Origin: Desulfobulbaceae bacterium BRH_c16a
Lineage (GTDB): Bacteria; Desulfobacterota; Desulfobulbia; Desulfobulbales; Desulfocapsaceae
Assembly: GCA_000961725.1 (NCBI GenBank)
Contig: LADS01000004.1
Location: forward strand, 1-64,000
Length of the DNA stretch: 64,000 nucleotides
Direction: 5' to 3'
The translations under genes were made by a program, and so were the position numbers. A model generated the notes under the pieces. It saw only the letters and a list, made by a program, of their open reading frames with translations, was not told where the DNA came from and did not search any database. Below, one piece after another: positions 46,120 to 56,232 of the stretch. How positions within the stretch are numbered: the first letter of the stretch is position 1; the number at the start of each line of letters is the position of its first letter.

Positions 46120-47955
46120 ATGGCAATTCCATTGCGCAGCGCAACAACAACAGAAGGGCGCAGAATGGCCGGCGCCCGCAGCCTCTGGCGGGCAAACGGG
46201 GTTAAAGAAGAACAGTTCGGCAAACCCATTATCGCCATCGTCAATTCCTTTACCCAGTTCGTCCCCGGCCATGTTCACCTCCACGAGATCGGCCAGCACT
46301 TGAAGAAGATCATCGCCCGCGCCGGCTGTTTCGCCGCCGAGTTCAATACCATCGCCATCGACGACGGCATCGCCATGGGCCACTCGGGAATGCTCTATTC
46401 TCTGCCCTCCCGCGAGCTGATCGCCGACAGTGTCGAATATATGTGCAATGCCCATACCGTCGATGCGATGATCTGCATCAGCAACTGCGACAAGATCACC
46501 CCCGGCATGCTGATGGCGTCCATGCGCCTCAACATCCCGACCATCTTTGTCTCCGGCGGGCCGATGGAGGCAGGGATCGACGGCGACAAGCGCTACGATC
46601 TGGTCGATGCCATGGTCATGGCCGCCGACAAGTCGGTAAGCGACGAGGACATCGACCGGGTGGAACGCTGCGCCTGCCCGACCTGCGGCTCGTGCTCGGG
46701 CATGTTTACCGCCAACTCCATGAACTGCCTGAACGAGGCCCTGGGCATGGCCCTGCCCGGCAACGGCACGGTGCTCGCTACCCACGAGAAGCGCAAAATG
46801 CTGTTTGAAAAAGCGGCCGGGCGGATCGTCGAAATGGCAGCCGCCTGGTATGAGCGCGGCGACAGTTCGGTGCTGCCGCGGTCCATCGCCAGCCGGAGTG
46901 CATTCTTGAACGCCATGACGCTTGACATCGCCATGGGCGGCTCGACCAACACCGTTCTGCATCTGCTGGCTATCGCCCATGAGGCCGGGGTCGATTTCAC
47001 CATGACCGACATCGACAACCTCTCGCGAAAAATCCCCAACCTGTGCAAGGTTTCCCCGTCCTCAAGCTACCATATCGAAGATGTCAACCGGGCCGGCGGC
47101 ATCATGGCCATCCTCGGCGAACTCGACCGGGCGGGTCTCATCGACAGCAGCGTCTGCCGGGTCGACAGCAAAAGCCTGGGGGCAACCCTCGATATCTGGG
47201 ATATCGCAAGGCCTTCGCATTCGACAGAGGCACAGGCCCTCTACCTGAGCGCCCCCGGCGCCTCCGGACAAAACCTCGTCATGGGCTCGCAGAACACCAT
47301 GTATCAGGCAGCCGACCTCGACCGCAAGGCAGGCTGCATCCGCAACATGGAAAACTGCTACAACCGGGAAGGCGGCCTTGCCGTCCTGTTCGGCAATATC
47401 GCCAAAGACGGCTGTATCGTCAAGACCGCCGGGGTCGATCCGTCGATTTTTAAATTTACCGGAACCGCCCGGGTCTTTTCCTCCCAGGAAGCGTCCTGCG
47501 AAGCCATACTGGGCGGCAGGATACAAGCCGGCGATGTCATCGTCATCCGCTACGAGGGGCCGAAAGGCGGACCGGGAATGCAGGAGATGCTCTACCCGAC
47601 CTCGTATCTGAAGTCGATCCACCTCGGCAAGGAATGCGCCCTGATAACCGACGGCCGGTTTTCCGGCGGCACTTCCGGCCTGTCGATCGGCCACGTTTCG
47701 CCGGAGGCCGCGGCCGGAGGGGCAATCGCTCTGCTTGAAGACGGCGATATCATCGAGATCGACATCCCGGCCAGGACGATCAATGTCGCTCTCACGGACG
47801 ACCAGCTTGCGGTGCGGCGGCAAAAGGAAGAGGCCAAAGGCGGCAAAGCCTTTAAACCGGTCGACCGGGACCGGCCCATCGGCACCGCGCTCAAGACCTA
47901 TGCCCTGTTCGCGGCTTCCGCCGACAAGGGTGCGGTGCGGCTGCTGCCCGAATAG
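46120..47955 (+). CDS. ilvD: Dihydroxy-acid dehydratase
   Basis: 611 residues from [14 protein letters not shown], which is the typical start (RSxxTTxGRxMAGAR); a longer frame begins 32 codons upstream but is not family sequence. [12 protein letters not shown] and [21 protein letters not shown] carry the iron-sulfur cysteines. [29 protein letters not shown] and [21 protein letters not shown] complete the family pattern. It converts dihydroxy acids to the 2-oxo acids of valine and isoleucine. First gene of an operon with a 2-oxoacid oxidoreductase and ilvA. Confidence 0.96.
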   Translation: MAIPLRSATTTEGRRMAGARSLWRANGVKEEQFGKPIIAIVNSFTQFVPGHVHLHEIGQHLKKIIARAGCFAAEFNTIAIDDGIAMGHSGMLYSLPSRELIADSVEYMCNAHTVDAMICISNCDKITPGMLMASMRLNIPTIFVSGGPMEAGIDGDKRYDLVDAMVMAADKSVSDEDIDRVERCACPTCGSCSGMFTANSMNCLNEALGMALPGNGTVLATHEKRKMLFEKAAGRIVEMAAAWYERGDSSVLPRSIASRSAFLNAMTLDIAMGGSTNTVLHLLAIAHEAGVDFTMTDIDNLSRKIPNLCKVSPSSSYHIEDVNRAGGIMAILGELDRAGLIDSSVCRVDSKSLGATLDIWDIARPSHSTEAQALYLSAPGASGQNLVMGSQNTMYQAADLDRKAGCIRNMENCYNREGGLAVLFGNIAKDGCIVKTAGVDPSIFKFTGTARVFSSQEASCEAILGGRIQAGDVIVIRYEGPKGGPGMQEMLYPTSYLKSIHLGKECALITDGRFSGGTSGLSIGHVSPEAAAGGAIALLEDGDIIEIDIPARTINVALTDDQLAVRRQKEEAKGGKAFKPVDRDRPIGTALKTYALFAASADKGAVRLLPE

Positions 47956-48066
47956 CAGGCGCTTTCACCGTGAGCGATTATCCGGGGCATATCGTTACCG
48001 ATCTGCCCCGAAGCGGCTCGACGCTTTGTTGCCTCTCCGATCCATCGCCAATAACAGGAGTGCTTC

Positions 48067-49845
48067 TTGAAACCGACCAATACCGATCACCCCGAGTATT
48101 TTCACAAAGTCATCGACTGCCAGTTTGCCTGCCCGTCCCACACCCCGGTGCCCGAGTACATCCGGCTGATCGGCCAGGGGAAATACGACGAAGCGTTCAG
48201 GATCAACTGGATCTCCAATGTCTTTCCCGGCGTTCTCGGGCGAATCTGCGACAGGCCCTGCGAACCGGCCTGCAGGCGGACCCGGGTTGAAGAAACTCCG
48301 GTCGCCATCTGTCGGCTGAAAAGGGTCACCGCCGATTACAAGAACCCGGCCAGTGATTTCCGCCTGGAGGTTCCGACGCAGAAAAACGGCAGGAAAATTG
48401 CCCTCATCGGCGGCGGCCCGGCCTCGCTGACCGTTGCCCGCGATCTTCTGCCTCTAGGTTACGAAGTCGATCTCTACGACGACCAGAGCAAAGCCGGCGG
48501 TTTTATCCGCACCCAGGTGCCTTCATTCCGTCTCCCCGAGAAGGTGCTGAACGAGGAGGTCGACCGGATCCTCAGCATGGGGGTGAACACCCACTTCAAC
48601 CAGTACGTAGACAGCCTCAAAAAGATCGTCGACAAAGGCTATGACGCCATCTTCGTCGGCACCGGTGCGCCGCGCGGCCGCGACCTGCCCGATCTTCCCG
48701 GCCGCCGCGAAGGCGCCGGTTCGATCTTCATCGGCATCGAATGGCTCGCCGGCGTCCTCTACCGTCATATCACCGGCAGCGGTCCGAGAGTACTGGTGCT
48801 TGGCGGCGGCAATACCGCCATGGACTGCTGCCGGATGGCACTGCGACTGGGGGCTGAAGAAGTAAAGGTCATTGTCCGCAGCCCGCAGGCGGACATGAAG
48901 GCGTCTCCCTGGGAGATTGAAGACGCCCTCGATGAGGGCATCCCCATTATCGATAATCACGCACCGCTGGAATTTCTCATCGAGGAAGGAAAACTGACCG
49001 GGATGAGCTTCCGGAAAATGACCGCCGAGTACGACGAAAGCGGTAAGCGCCGCCTTTTAGCCACCGGCGAACCGCCGGTCGTCATTCCCTGCGACCAGGT
49101 CATTCTGGCCGTCGGCCAGACCAACGCCTTTCCTTTCATCGAGGCCGAGCTTGGCATCGGGATGAATGACCGCGGCCTGCCTGTTCTCGACCAAGCGACC
49201 CATCAATCGACAGTGCCGCATATCTTTTTTGGCGGCGATGCCGCCTTCGGTCCGAAGAACGTCATCACCGCTGTCGCTCACGGCCACCAGGCAGCGATCT
49301 CCATCGATCTCTTCTGCCGGGGCAAGGACCTGCACGACCGTCCCGCCCCCGCCACCAATCTGGTCAGCCAGAAAATGGGCATGCAGGAGTGGCTTTACGA
49401 CAGCAGGGTTTCCACCGATAAACGCCATGCGGTGCCGACGGCCGATCGGGTTAAATCCCTCAGGGACCGGCTGATTGAAGTGGAACTCGGGTTCAGCAAA
49501 CAGACCGGCAACCATGAGGCCTCGCGCTGCCTGAACTGCGATGTGCAGACGGTTTTTGAGTATTCTACCTGTATCGAATGCGACGCCTGTGTCGATATCT
49601 GCCCGGAATCGTGCATCAGCTTTATCGACAACGGCGACGAGGACGACCTTCGCAGCCGGCTTCTCGCTCCCGCCGACAACCGTGAGCAGGCCCTGTACGT
49701 CTCAGCTGTGCTGCCCACCGGCAGGGTCATGGTGAAAGACGAAAATGTCTGCCTGCACTGCGGCCTCTGCGCCGAACGCTGCCCGACCTCATCCTGGGAA
49801 ATGATGAAATTCACCTACAATTCACCACTGGCAGGTCAAAAATGA
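48067..49845 (+). CDS. NADPH/FAD oxidoreductase with ferredoxin domain (GltD-like subunit of 2-oxoacid oxidoreductase)
   Basis: 592 residues from TTG (CAGGAG five to six bases before). The N-terminal Fer4_20-type domain has CQFACPSHTPVPEYIRLI..GRICDRPCEPACRR, as in GltD. Two Rossmann sites follow: FAD at IALIGGGPASLTVARDL and NADPH at VLVLGGGNTAMDCCRMALRLGA. The C-terminus has two 4Fe-4S motifs (CIECDACVDICPESC and CLHCGLCAERCPTSS). It overlaps the alpha-subunit gene by four bases. Sizes match the KorABC-type enzyme of Thauera, where such a subunit links 2-oxoacid oxidation to NAD(P)+. Gap from ilvD is 111 bases. Confidence 0.88.
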   Translation: MKPTNTDHPEYFHKVIDCQFACPSHTPVPEYIRLIGQGKYDEAFRINWISNVFPGVLGRICDRPCEPACRRTRVEETPVAICRLKRVTADYKNPASDFRLEVPTQKNGRKIALIGGGPASLTVARDLLPLGYEVDLYDDQSKAGGFIRTQVPSFRLPEKVLNEEVDRILSMGVNTHFNQYVDSLKKIVDKGYDAIFVGTGAPRGRDLPDLPGRREGAGSIFIGIEWLAGVLYRHITGSGPRVLVLGGGNTAMDCCRMALRLGAEEVKVIVRSPQADMKASPWEIEDALDEGIPIIDNHAPLEFLIEEGKLTGMSFRKMTAEYDESGKRRLLATGEPPVVIPCDQVILAVGQTNAFPFIEAELGIGMNDRGLPVLDQATHQSTVPHIFFGGDAAFGPKNVITAVAHGHQAAISIDLFCRGKDLHDRPAPATNLVSQKMGMQEWLYDSRVSTDKRHAVPTADRVKSLRDRLIEVELGFSKQTGNHEASRCLNCDVQTVFEYSTCIECDACVDICPESCISFIDNGDEDDLRSRLLAPADNREQALYVSAVLPTGRVMVKDENVCLHCGLCAERCPTSSWEMMKFTYNSPLAGQK

Positions 49846-51695
49846 ACAAAATAGAACGGATAAACGACTTTGTCGTCCGATTTGCCAACGTCAACGGCTC
49901 CGGTTCCGCCAGCGCCAACAATCTCTTTGCCAAGGCAATCTTCCGGCTGGGCATCCCGGTCAGTCCGAAAAACATCTTCCCCTCCAATATCCAGGGATTG
50001 CCGACCTGGTATGAAGTCCGGGTCAGCGAACATGGCTATCTCGGCCGGCGGGGCGGATTCGATCTGGTGGTCGCGGTCAACGGCCAGACCCTCTTGCAGG
50101 ATTACCGCGAACTCAAGCCCGGCGGCTATTTCGTCTATGACTCGACCAGGGAGCTGTCCGCCGACTTTCAGCGAACCGACATCACTGCCATCGGCATCCC
50201 GCTCACCCAGTTGTGCAACGACGCCTTCCAGAACCCCAAGCTCCGGCAGCTGTTGAAAAACATCATTTACGTCGGTTCCCTCGCCTTTCTGATCGATATG
50301 GACTTTGCCCTTCTCACCGATGCCATAGAACGGCAGTTTGCCAAAAAACCAAAACTCGGGGAACCGAACATCAAAGCCCTGGAAATCGGCTATGCCTATG
50401 CCAGGGAACATTACCCGGACGCCTGTAAGCTCTCGGTTCGAAAAATCGATAAACTCGGCGACGCCATTCTTATGGACGGCAACTCGGCCTGCGGTCTTGG
50501 CGCCATCTACGCCGGGGCAACGGTCGCCGGCTGGTATCCGATCACCCCCTCCACTTCGGTGGTCGAGGCCTTTGAAAAATACGCTCACATGTTCCGCACG
50601 GAAAAAGATACCGGCAGGCGCAAGGTGGCTATCCTCCAGGCGGAAGACGAGCTGGCCGCGCTCGGCATCGTTATCGGCGCCTCATGGAACGGCGCCAGGG
50701 CCTTCACCGCCACCTCCGGCCCCGGTATTTCGCTGATGAGCGAATTCTTTGGCTTAGCCTATTTCGCCGAGATCCCGGCGGTGGTCGTCAATGTGCAGCG
50801 GACCGGGCCAAGCACCGGCATGCCCACCAGGACCCAGCAGGCCGACCTGATCTCCTGTGCCTACGCCTCCCACGGCGATACCAGGCACGTCCTGCTTTTT
50901 CCCTGCGACCCCAGGGAATGCTTCGAGATGACCGCCGACGCCTTCGACCTCGCCGAAAGGCTGCAGACCCCGGTGATCGTCATGAGCGACCTTGATCTGG
51001 GCATGAACGACCATGTCAGCCCTCCCCTGCACTGGGACGACGGTCGCCGATATGATCGCGGCAAGGTACTGAGCGCAGAAGATCTCGACAACCTCCAGGA
51101 AAAATGGGGCCGCTACCTGGATGTCGACGGCGACGGCATCTGCTCTCGCACCTATCCCGGCACCCATCCGACCAAGGGCGCGTATTTCACCCGCGGCACC
51201 TCCCATAACGAGTACTCGGCCTATACCGAGGAGAGCCCGGTGTACCAGGCGAATATGGAACGGCTCCTGGTCAAATGGCAGACCGCCCGCACCCTGGTGC
51301 CGCCCCCGCACTGCAAGATCAGGGATCCTGAAAGCCGGATCGGTGCAGTCTTTTTCGGCACGACCACCCATGCCGCTTATGAAGCGATCAGCAGGTTTTC
51401 CAGGCAGGGAGAGCGGAAGATTAATTCTCTGCGAGTGCGGGCTTTTCCTTTCCAGGACGAGGTAGCCGAATTCATCCATCGCCATGAGACGGTTTTCGTC
51501 ATCGAACAGAACCGCGACAGCCAGCTGCGCACGTTGTTGATCAACGAGTGCGATATCCCGCCGCAAAAACTGCAGTCGATTCTCAATTTTGACGGCCTGC
51601 CCATCACCGCCGATTTCATCACGGCAAAAATGCAGGCATGTTTCGACCGCCAGGGCTCATCACGACCCGCAGACATAGAGGGAGGTAACGCATGA
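49842..51695 (+). CDS. 2-Oxoacid:acceptor oxidoreductase, fused gamma-alpha subunit
   Basis: 617 residues. Residues 1-190 are the gamma domain (VRFANVNGSGSASANNLFAKAIF..GRRGGFDLVVAVN). Residues 205-600 are the alpha domain, with GLGAIYAGATVAGWYPITPSTSVVEAFEKYA and FTATSGPGISLMSEFFGLAYFAEIPAVVVNVQRTGPSTGMPTRTQQADL, characteristic of Kor/Vor-type enzymes. With the beta subunit it oxidises a 2-oxo acid plus CoA to acyl-CoA, CO2 and reduced carrier. It overlaps both neighbouring genes by four bases, so subunit synthesis is coupled. The specific 2-oxo acid cannot be read from sequence. Confidence 0.92.
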   Translation: MNKIERINDFVVRFANVNGSGSASANNLFAKAIFRLGIPVSPKNIFPSNIQGLPTWYEVRVSEHGYLGRRGGFDLVVAVNGQTLLQDYRELKPGGYFVYDSTRELSADFQRTDITAIGIPLTQLCNDAFQNPKLRQLLKNIIYVGSLAFLIDMDFALLTDAIERQFAKKPKLGEPNIKALEIGYAYAREHYPDACKLSVRKIDKLGDAILMDGNSACGLGAIYAGATVAGWYPITPSTSVVEAFEKYAHMFRTEKDTGRRKVAILQAEDELAALGIVIGASWNGARAFTATSGPGISLMSEFFGLAYFAEIPAVVVNVQRTGPSTGMPTRTQQADLISCAYASHGDTRHVLLFPCDPRECFEMTADAFDLAERLQTPVIVMSDLDLGMNDHVSPPLHWDDGRRYDRGKVLSAEDLDNLQEKWGRYLDVDGDGICSRTYPGTHPTKGAYFTRGTSHNEYSAYTEESPVYQANMERLLVKWQTARTLVPPPHCKIRDPESRIGAVFFGTTTHAAYEAISRFSRQGERKINSLRVRAFPFQDEVAEFIHRHETVFVIEQNRDSQLRTLLINECDIPPQKLQSILNFDGLPITADFITAKMQACFDRQGSSRPADIEGGNA

Positions 51696-52744
51696 GCATC
51701 GACCGACCGGTTTTCCGACACCCGCAAGCAGCTCAAAATTCAGCAGGGTACACCCGCCGGGATTACGAAGGGGCAATATCCACCCTCTGCGCCGGCTGCG
51801 GCCACGATTCGGCCACCAACGCCATCATCCAGGCCTGTTTTGAGCTCTCAATCGAGCCGCACCGGGTCGCCAAGATGTCGGGCATCGGCTGCTCGTCCAA
51901 GACCCCGGCCTATCTGCTCGGCAGGTCGCACGGCTTCAACTCGGTGCACGGACGGATGCCCTCGGTTGCCACCGGGGCCAACATGGCCAACCGGGAGCTG
52001 CTCTATATCGGCATTTCCGGCGACGGCGATACCGCCTCGATCGGCATGGGCCAGTTCGCCCACGCCCTGCGCCGCAATTTAAATCTCAACTATATCTGCA
52101 TGAACAACGGCTGCTACGGCCTCACCAAGGGTCAGGACTCGGCCACCGCCGATCGCGGCTCGGTCGGCAAAAAAGGCGTGGCCAACCCCTATTCGTCCAT
52201 CGACCTCTGCGAGCTGGCCATCGAACTGGGCGCGAGTTACGTGGCCCGCGGCTTCTCCGGCGACAAGCAGCAGCTGGTGCCGCTCATCAAGGGGGCTTTC
52301 GCTCACAGCGGTCTGGCCTTCATCGACGTCATCTCGCCCTGCGTGACCTTCAACAATACCGCGACCTCGACCAAGAGCTACGAGTACGTCAGGGAACATA
52401 TCGAAGCGACCAACACCTTCGATTTCATCCCGCTCCAGCAGGAAATCCTCGCTCATTATCCGGAAGGGACCAGCCAGGAAGTGGTCATGCACGACGGCAG
52501 CATCATTCATCTGCACAAGGCCGAGGCCGGCCGGGATATCACCAGCAGACGCCGCGCGGTCGACACTCTCGAGGAGGAGAAAGCCAGGGGCCGGCTGCTT
52601 ACCGGGCTGCTCTACGTCAATCCGGATATCATGGAAACCCATGATATCATCAACTCGACCCTCAGGCCCCTCAACAGCCTTACCGAAGCGGATCTCTGTC
52701 CGGGCAATACAGCCCTGCAGCAGATCAACGCAGGATTCAGGTAG
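51692..52744 (+). CDS. 2-Oxoacid:acceptor oxidoreductase, beta (TPP-binding) subunit
   Basis: 350 residues. LCAGCGHDSATNAI and MSGIGCSSKTPAYLLGRSHGFNSVHGRMPSVATGANMAN are the family signature. The thiamine diphosphate/Mg site is GISGDGDTASIGMGQFAHALRRNLNLNYICMNNGCYGLTKGQ, and a cysteine in SPCVTFNN is retained. It completes the oxidoreductase with the alpha and FAD subunits. ilvA starts 16 bases after its stop. Confidence 0.93.
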   Translation: MSIDRPVFRHPQAAQNSAGYTRRDYEGAISTLCAGCGHDSATNAIIQACFELSIEPHRVAKMSGIGCSSKTPAYLLGRSHGFNSVHGRMPSVATGANMANRELLYIGISGDGDTASIGMGQFAHALRRNLNLNYICMNNGCYGLTKGQDSATADRGSVGKKGVANPYSSIDLCELAIELGASYVARGFSGDKQQLVPLIKGAFAHSGLAFIDVISPCVTFNNTATSTKSYEYVREHIEATNTFDFIPLQQEILAHYPEGTSQEVVMHDGSIIHLHKAEAGRDITSRRRAVDTLEEEKARGRLLTGLLYVNPDIMETHDIINSTLRPLNSLTEADLCPGNTALQQINAGFR

Positions 52745-52760
52745 GAAGCCGAGGTTCACC

Positions 52761-54269
52761 GTGCAGAAACTTTTCAAGCAGATCCTGACGTCCCGGGTAT
52801 ATGAAGCGGCAATAGAGACACCTCTCGACGAGGCCGCCGCCCTGTCGGCAAAACTCTGCAACCGGATCCTCCTGAAGCGGGAGGATCAGCAACCCGTTTT
52901 CTCCTTCAAGTTGCGCGGTGCCTATAACAAACTTGCCCACCTCTCCCCGGCGGAACGAAAACTGGGGGTGATTACCGCATCCGCCGGCAACCATGCCCAG
53001 GGAGTGGCTTTTGCCGCAGCCAAGCTGGGCATTCCCGCCCTGATCGTCATGCCGGTTACCACTCCGAAGATCAAGGTCGAGGCGGTGCGCGGCTTCGGCG
53101 TCGAGGTCGTTCTGTCCGGCAATAACTATTCCGAGGCGGCCGTCCACGCCGAGTTTCTGGGAGAGAAGACCAGAATGGTTCATGTCCATCCCTTCGACGA
53201 TGAACTGGTCATTGCCGGCCAGGGGACCATTGCCGACGAACTGCTGCGCCAGAATCCCGGCCGGCTGGACGCGATTTTCGTTCCGGTCGGCGGAGGCGGA
53301 CTGATCGCCGGGATTGCCGCCTACATCAAGATCCTCCGGCCGGAAATCAAGATAATCGGTGTTGAACCCCTAGACAGCGATGCAATGTTCCAGTCGCTTG
53401 CCGCCGGCAGACGGCTCACCCTCGACGCGGTCGGCATCTTCGCCGACGGCGTGGCGGTCCGCCAGGTGGGAAAATTGACCTTCGATCTCTGCCGAAAATA
53501 TGTGGACCGGATCATCCGCGTGACAACCGACGAACTCTGCAGCGGCATCAAGGCAGTCTACCAATCGACCCGTGCCATCGTCGAGCCGGCTGGCGGTCTG
53601 GCGATGACCGGTCTGTTGAAATATATCGAGGAAACGGGCTGCCGCGGCGAGACCCTGATCGCGGTCAACTCCGGGGCCAACATGAATTTCGAGCGGCTCA
53701 GGTATGTAACGGAACGAACCCTGATCGGAGAAAAGCAGGAGGCGCTCTTTGCCGTCACCATCCCGGAAAAACCGGGGAGCCTCAAGGCCTTCTGCCGCGA
53801 CCTGGTCGGCAACCGCAATATCACCGAATTCAACTACCGGCTGAGGACGCGGGAGAAAGCGCATATCTTTGTCGGCATCTCGATCCGTAATGAAAGTGAG
53901 CGGCAGAGCTTCAGCCGCATCCTCACCGAAGCCGGGTACGAAAATATCGACATCACCGACAACGACCTGGCTAAAACCCATATCCGCCATATGGTCGGCG
54001 GCCAGTCGACGGCGGTGGCAAGCGAGCGGCTCTTTCGCTTCTGGTTCCCGGAGACACCCGGCGCACTCACCCGTTTCCTCGAAGCCACCAGGGGCAGACA
54101 CAACATCTCTCTCTTCCATTACCGGTCGCAGGGCGGCGATTTCGGCCGGGTGCTTATCGGCCTCGAATGTGAACCGGGATCGGATGAAGATCTTGAAGAG
54201 AGGCTGGACGCCCTTGGCTACCGCTACAAGGAAGAGACGGACAATCCGGCCTACAAGCTCTTTCTGTAA
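52761..54269 (+). CDS. ilvA: Threonine ammonia-lyase (threonine deaminase), biosynthetic type
   Basis: 502 residues from GTG (VQKLFKQILTSRVYEAAIETP), the conserved start region; the frame runs on upstream into the beta-subunit gene. The PLP lysine lies in FSFKLRGAYNK; ASAGNHAQGVAFAA and VPVGGGGLIAGIA are the phosphate loops. The C-terminus has two ACT-like regulatory domains (EKQEALFAVTIPEKPGSLKAFCRDL and SERLFRFWFPETPGALTRFLE), as in isoleucine-inhibited enzymes. It makes 2-oxobutyrate from threonine. Last gene of the operon; 2-oxobutyrate could also feed the 2-oxoacid oxidoreductase. Confidence 0.95.
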   Translation: MQKLFKQILTSRVYEAAIETPLDEAAALSAKLCNRILLKREDQQPVFSFKLRGAYNKLAHLSPAERKLGVITASAGNHAQGVAFAAAKLGIPALIVMPVTTPKIKVEAVRGFGVEVVLSGNNYSEAAVHAEFLGEKTRMVHVHPFDDELVIAGQGTIADELLRQNPGRLDAIFVPVGGGGLIAGIAAYIKILRPEIKIIGVEPLDSDAMFQSLAAGRRLTLDAVGIFADGVAVRQVGKLTFDLCRKYVDRIIRVTTDELCSGIKAVYQSTRAIVEPAGGLAMTGLLKYIEETGCRGETLIAVNSGANMNFERLRYVTERTLIGEKQEALFAVTIPEKPGSLKAFCRDLVGNRNITEFNYRLRTREKAHIFVGISIRNESERQSFSRILTEAGYENIDITDNDLAKTHIRHMVGGQSTAVASERLFRFWFPETPGALTRFLEATRGRHNISLFHYRSQGGDFGRVLIGLECEPGSDEDLEERLDALGYRYKEETDNPAYKLFL

Positions 54270-54320
54270 AGAACGGCAACGTCTTGAAGCTCACGCCTCA
54301 ACCCCGCCGCCCCCCACCCT

Positions 54321-55202
54321 TCACTTCCGCAGAAACCAGGGCGTCCGCCCGCCGGTGAGAATCTCCACCCCGTCCCGGGTGACCAGGAGGGTATGCTCGA
54401 ATTGGGCACTTCTCGCCAGATCGGCGGTAACCGCCGTCCATTTGTCCGGCCAGATGAGGCATTCCGCCACCCCCTCACTGATCATCGGTTCGATGGTAAA
54501 GGTCATCCCTTCTTCAATCTTTGCGGTATTATCCGGTTCGTAAAAATGCGCGATATAGGGTGACATGTGAAAGCTCTCACCGATGCCGTGCCCGGTGAAC
54601 TCCCGGACAATGCTGAAACCGTTCTCCCGGGCGTGATTCTCGATCACCAGCCCTATCTGGTTGAAAAGACGCCCCGGCCGGACCACATCGATAGCCTGTA
54701 TCAAACATTCCCAGGCTACCTCGACCAATTTTTGCGCCCCGGCATCGACCTTGCCGACAAAAACCGTCTCGGAACAGTCGCCGTGCATCCCGTCGGCAAA
54801 AACCGTGACGTCGCAATTGACGATATCCCCCTCAACCAGCCACCGGCTGTCGGGTATGCCATGCACCACCACCTCGTCTACCGAAGTGCAGATGGATTTG
54901 GGAAAGCCCATGTAATTCAAAGGGCTCGGATATGCCCCGAGGGCGATTATACGCTCGTGGGCGATCAGGTCAAGTTCATCGGTGGAAATCCCCGGTCGCA
55001 CCTCGGCAAGCACCGTATCCAGCACCTCCCGGGCAAACCGCCCGGCCTTACGCATCCGTGCGATCTGATCGTCGGTCTCTTTAACGCAGGAGAGTTTATA
55101 AGGGCCGGGCACCCCTGAGCCGGCGTATTCCGGCCGGGCAATCTGTACCGGAACCGCTCTTGACGGACTGACGATTCCCGCGGAAACAGGCGGTTTTTTC
55201 AT
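54321..55202 (-). CDS. map: Methionine aminopeptidase, type I with N-terminal extension
   Basis: 293 residues from MKKPPVSAGIV; GAGAGGAAG before this ATG is preferred to the ATG five codons upstream. The N-terminal 50 residues include PVQIARPEYAGSGVPGP, the SH3-binding-like extension seen in M. tuberculosis and plant MAP1 forms. The metalloprotease core has all five ligands (NCDVTVFADGMHGDCSETVF, FTGHGIG, FTIEPM, QFEHTLLV). It removes N-terminal Met. Convergent with ilvA, 51 bases apart. Confidence 0.93.
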   Translation of the reverse strand: MKKPPVSAGIVSPSRAVPVQIARPEYAGSGVPGPYKLSCVKETDDQIARMRKAGRFAREVLDTVLAEVRPGISTDELDLIAHERIIALGAYPSPLNYMGFPKSICTSVDEVVVHGIPDSRWLVEGDIVNCDVTVFADGMHGDCSETVFVGKVDAGAQKLVEVAWECLIQAIDVVRPGRLFNQIGLVIENHARENGFSIVREFTGHGIGESFHMSPYIAHFYEPDNTAKIEEGMTFTIEPMISEGVAECLIWPDKWTAVTADLARSAQFEHTLLVTRDGVEILTGGRTPWFLRK

Positions 55203-55557
55203 TTTCTTCCTCTCCATCCCAAGAGGGGGGCTGGCCTCCCCCGCTCATCGGTCAGATGTTTCTTGTATTTGCGCTGTTGCACCAGCAGGAATCACTTGGA
55301 ATCTGGATAATTCAAGGTCGCGCATCATTTGTCAAACATTATATGAATGACCTCGAACCGGGTCCAAGAGAGAAGAGGGCAAAAATGCTGCGGCAAAGGG
55401 AGAGAAGCGCATGTGTCCGGCCGGAAAAGCAGGCTAGCCCGCAGGAGAGGAAGGGCGGCAAACGTCCCTTTTCCCAAGAAAAGGCCTACCGTGCCGCTTC
55501 CATGGAAGGCTTTCATTCGATGAAACGTTTTACGCTGAAAATGGCTCCGCCCACCCC
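55203..55557. other. Intergenic region between map and the LuxR gene
   Basis: A 355-base region between two minus-strand genes. It contains a plus-strand frame (55256-55600, 114 codons) that is rich in Arg/Lys/Glu and overlaps the LuxR gene end. It has no recognisable domain and no good ribosome-binding site, so I do not call it a gene. The map promoter should lie here. Confidence 0.4.
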
Positions 55558-56232
55558 TTATCCTGCCATCGATTTTACGGAAGATCGGTCATCAAAATAG
55601 GTGGATGCCCACCGGGCGGCCTGAAGACGATTGGAAACCTCTATCTTTTTATATATGTTATACAGATGCGCCTTGACGGTATTGGCACTGATATAGAGTT
55701 CTTTCGAGATCTCTTTATTTGACATCCCACCGGCCATAAGCTTCAGGACAGATTCTTCGCGGGAGCTGAGTATATCCTGATTATTGACGACCTTGTTCTT
55801 ACCGGGAGCGGTCATCCATGTCATCAGGACGGCCCTTGGAACCCATATTTCTTCATTGAGGATGGCGGTAAAACCTTTCCTGAACGTTTCGAGAGTATCA
55901 TCGATGTAAAACAATCCCCTGATTCTTCCGAGATACGGAGAAGCCCCCAGCTGCTCCTCCTCACCCTTCACCATATTGATGACGATAAAGTATGCCTGCA
56001 GGGAGGACAATGCCGATTCGTTTTTTTCCGGACCGCCCTGCAGCACCTTTCCCGCCACAAAGTCGTACCAGTCGCACACAACGATTACATCATTGCCATT
56101 TATCTGTTCATTCTGGAGATCCTCGACAAAAACACAGGTCCTTTTACAGCGCTCGACAATATAGGATTGCATCAATCCGTTGATTATTCCTGACGGGACC
56201 GTGATATGCACTAAGGGATACTTAATAGCCAT
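55558..56232 (-). CDS. LuxR-family transcription regulator
   Basis: 224 residues. The C-terminus is a GerE/LuxR helix-turn-helix: LSSREESVLKLMAGGMSNKEISKELYISANTVKAHLYNIYKKIEVSNRLQAARWA. The N-terminal ~140 residues (CDWYDFVAGKVL, AYFIVINMVKGEE, GRIRGLFYIDDTLETFRKGFTAIL) have receiver-like spacing, but I cannot place a phosphoacceptor Asp, as in CsgD/VpsT-type regulators. Target genes are unknown; no kinase is adjacent. A 670-base intergenic region lies upstream. Confidence 0.85.
   Translation of the reverse strand: MAIKYPLVHITVPSGIINGLMQSYIVERCKRTCVFVEDLQNEQINGNDVIVVCDWYDFVAGKVLQGGPEKNESALSSLQAYFIVINMVKGEEEQLGASPYLGRIRGLFYIDDTLETFRKGFTAILNEEIWVPRAVLMTWMTAPGKNKVVNNQDILSSREESVLKLMAGGMSNKEISKELYISANTVKAHLYNIYKKIEVSNRLQAARWASTYFDDRSSVKSMAG

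Noticed and set aside
55256-55600. Plus-strand frame of 114 codons as a small gene
   Set aside because: Overlaps the LuxR gene end, no ribosome-binding site, charged low-complexity composition.
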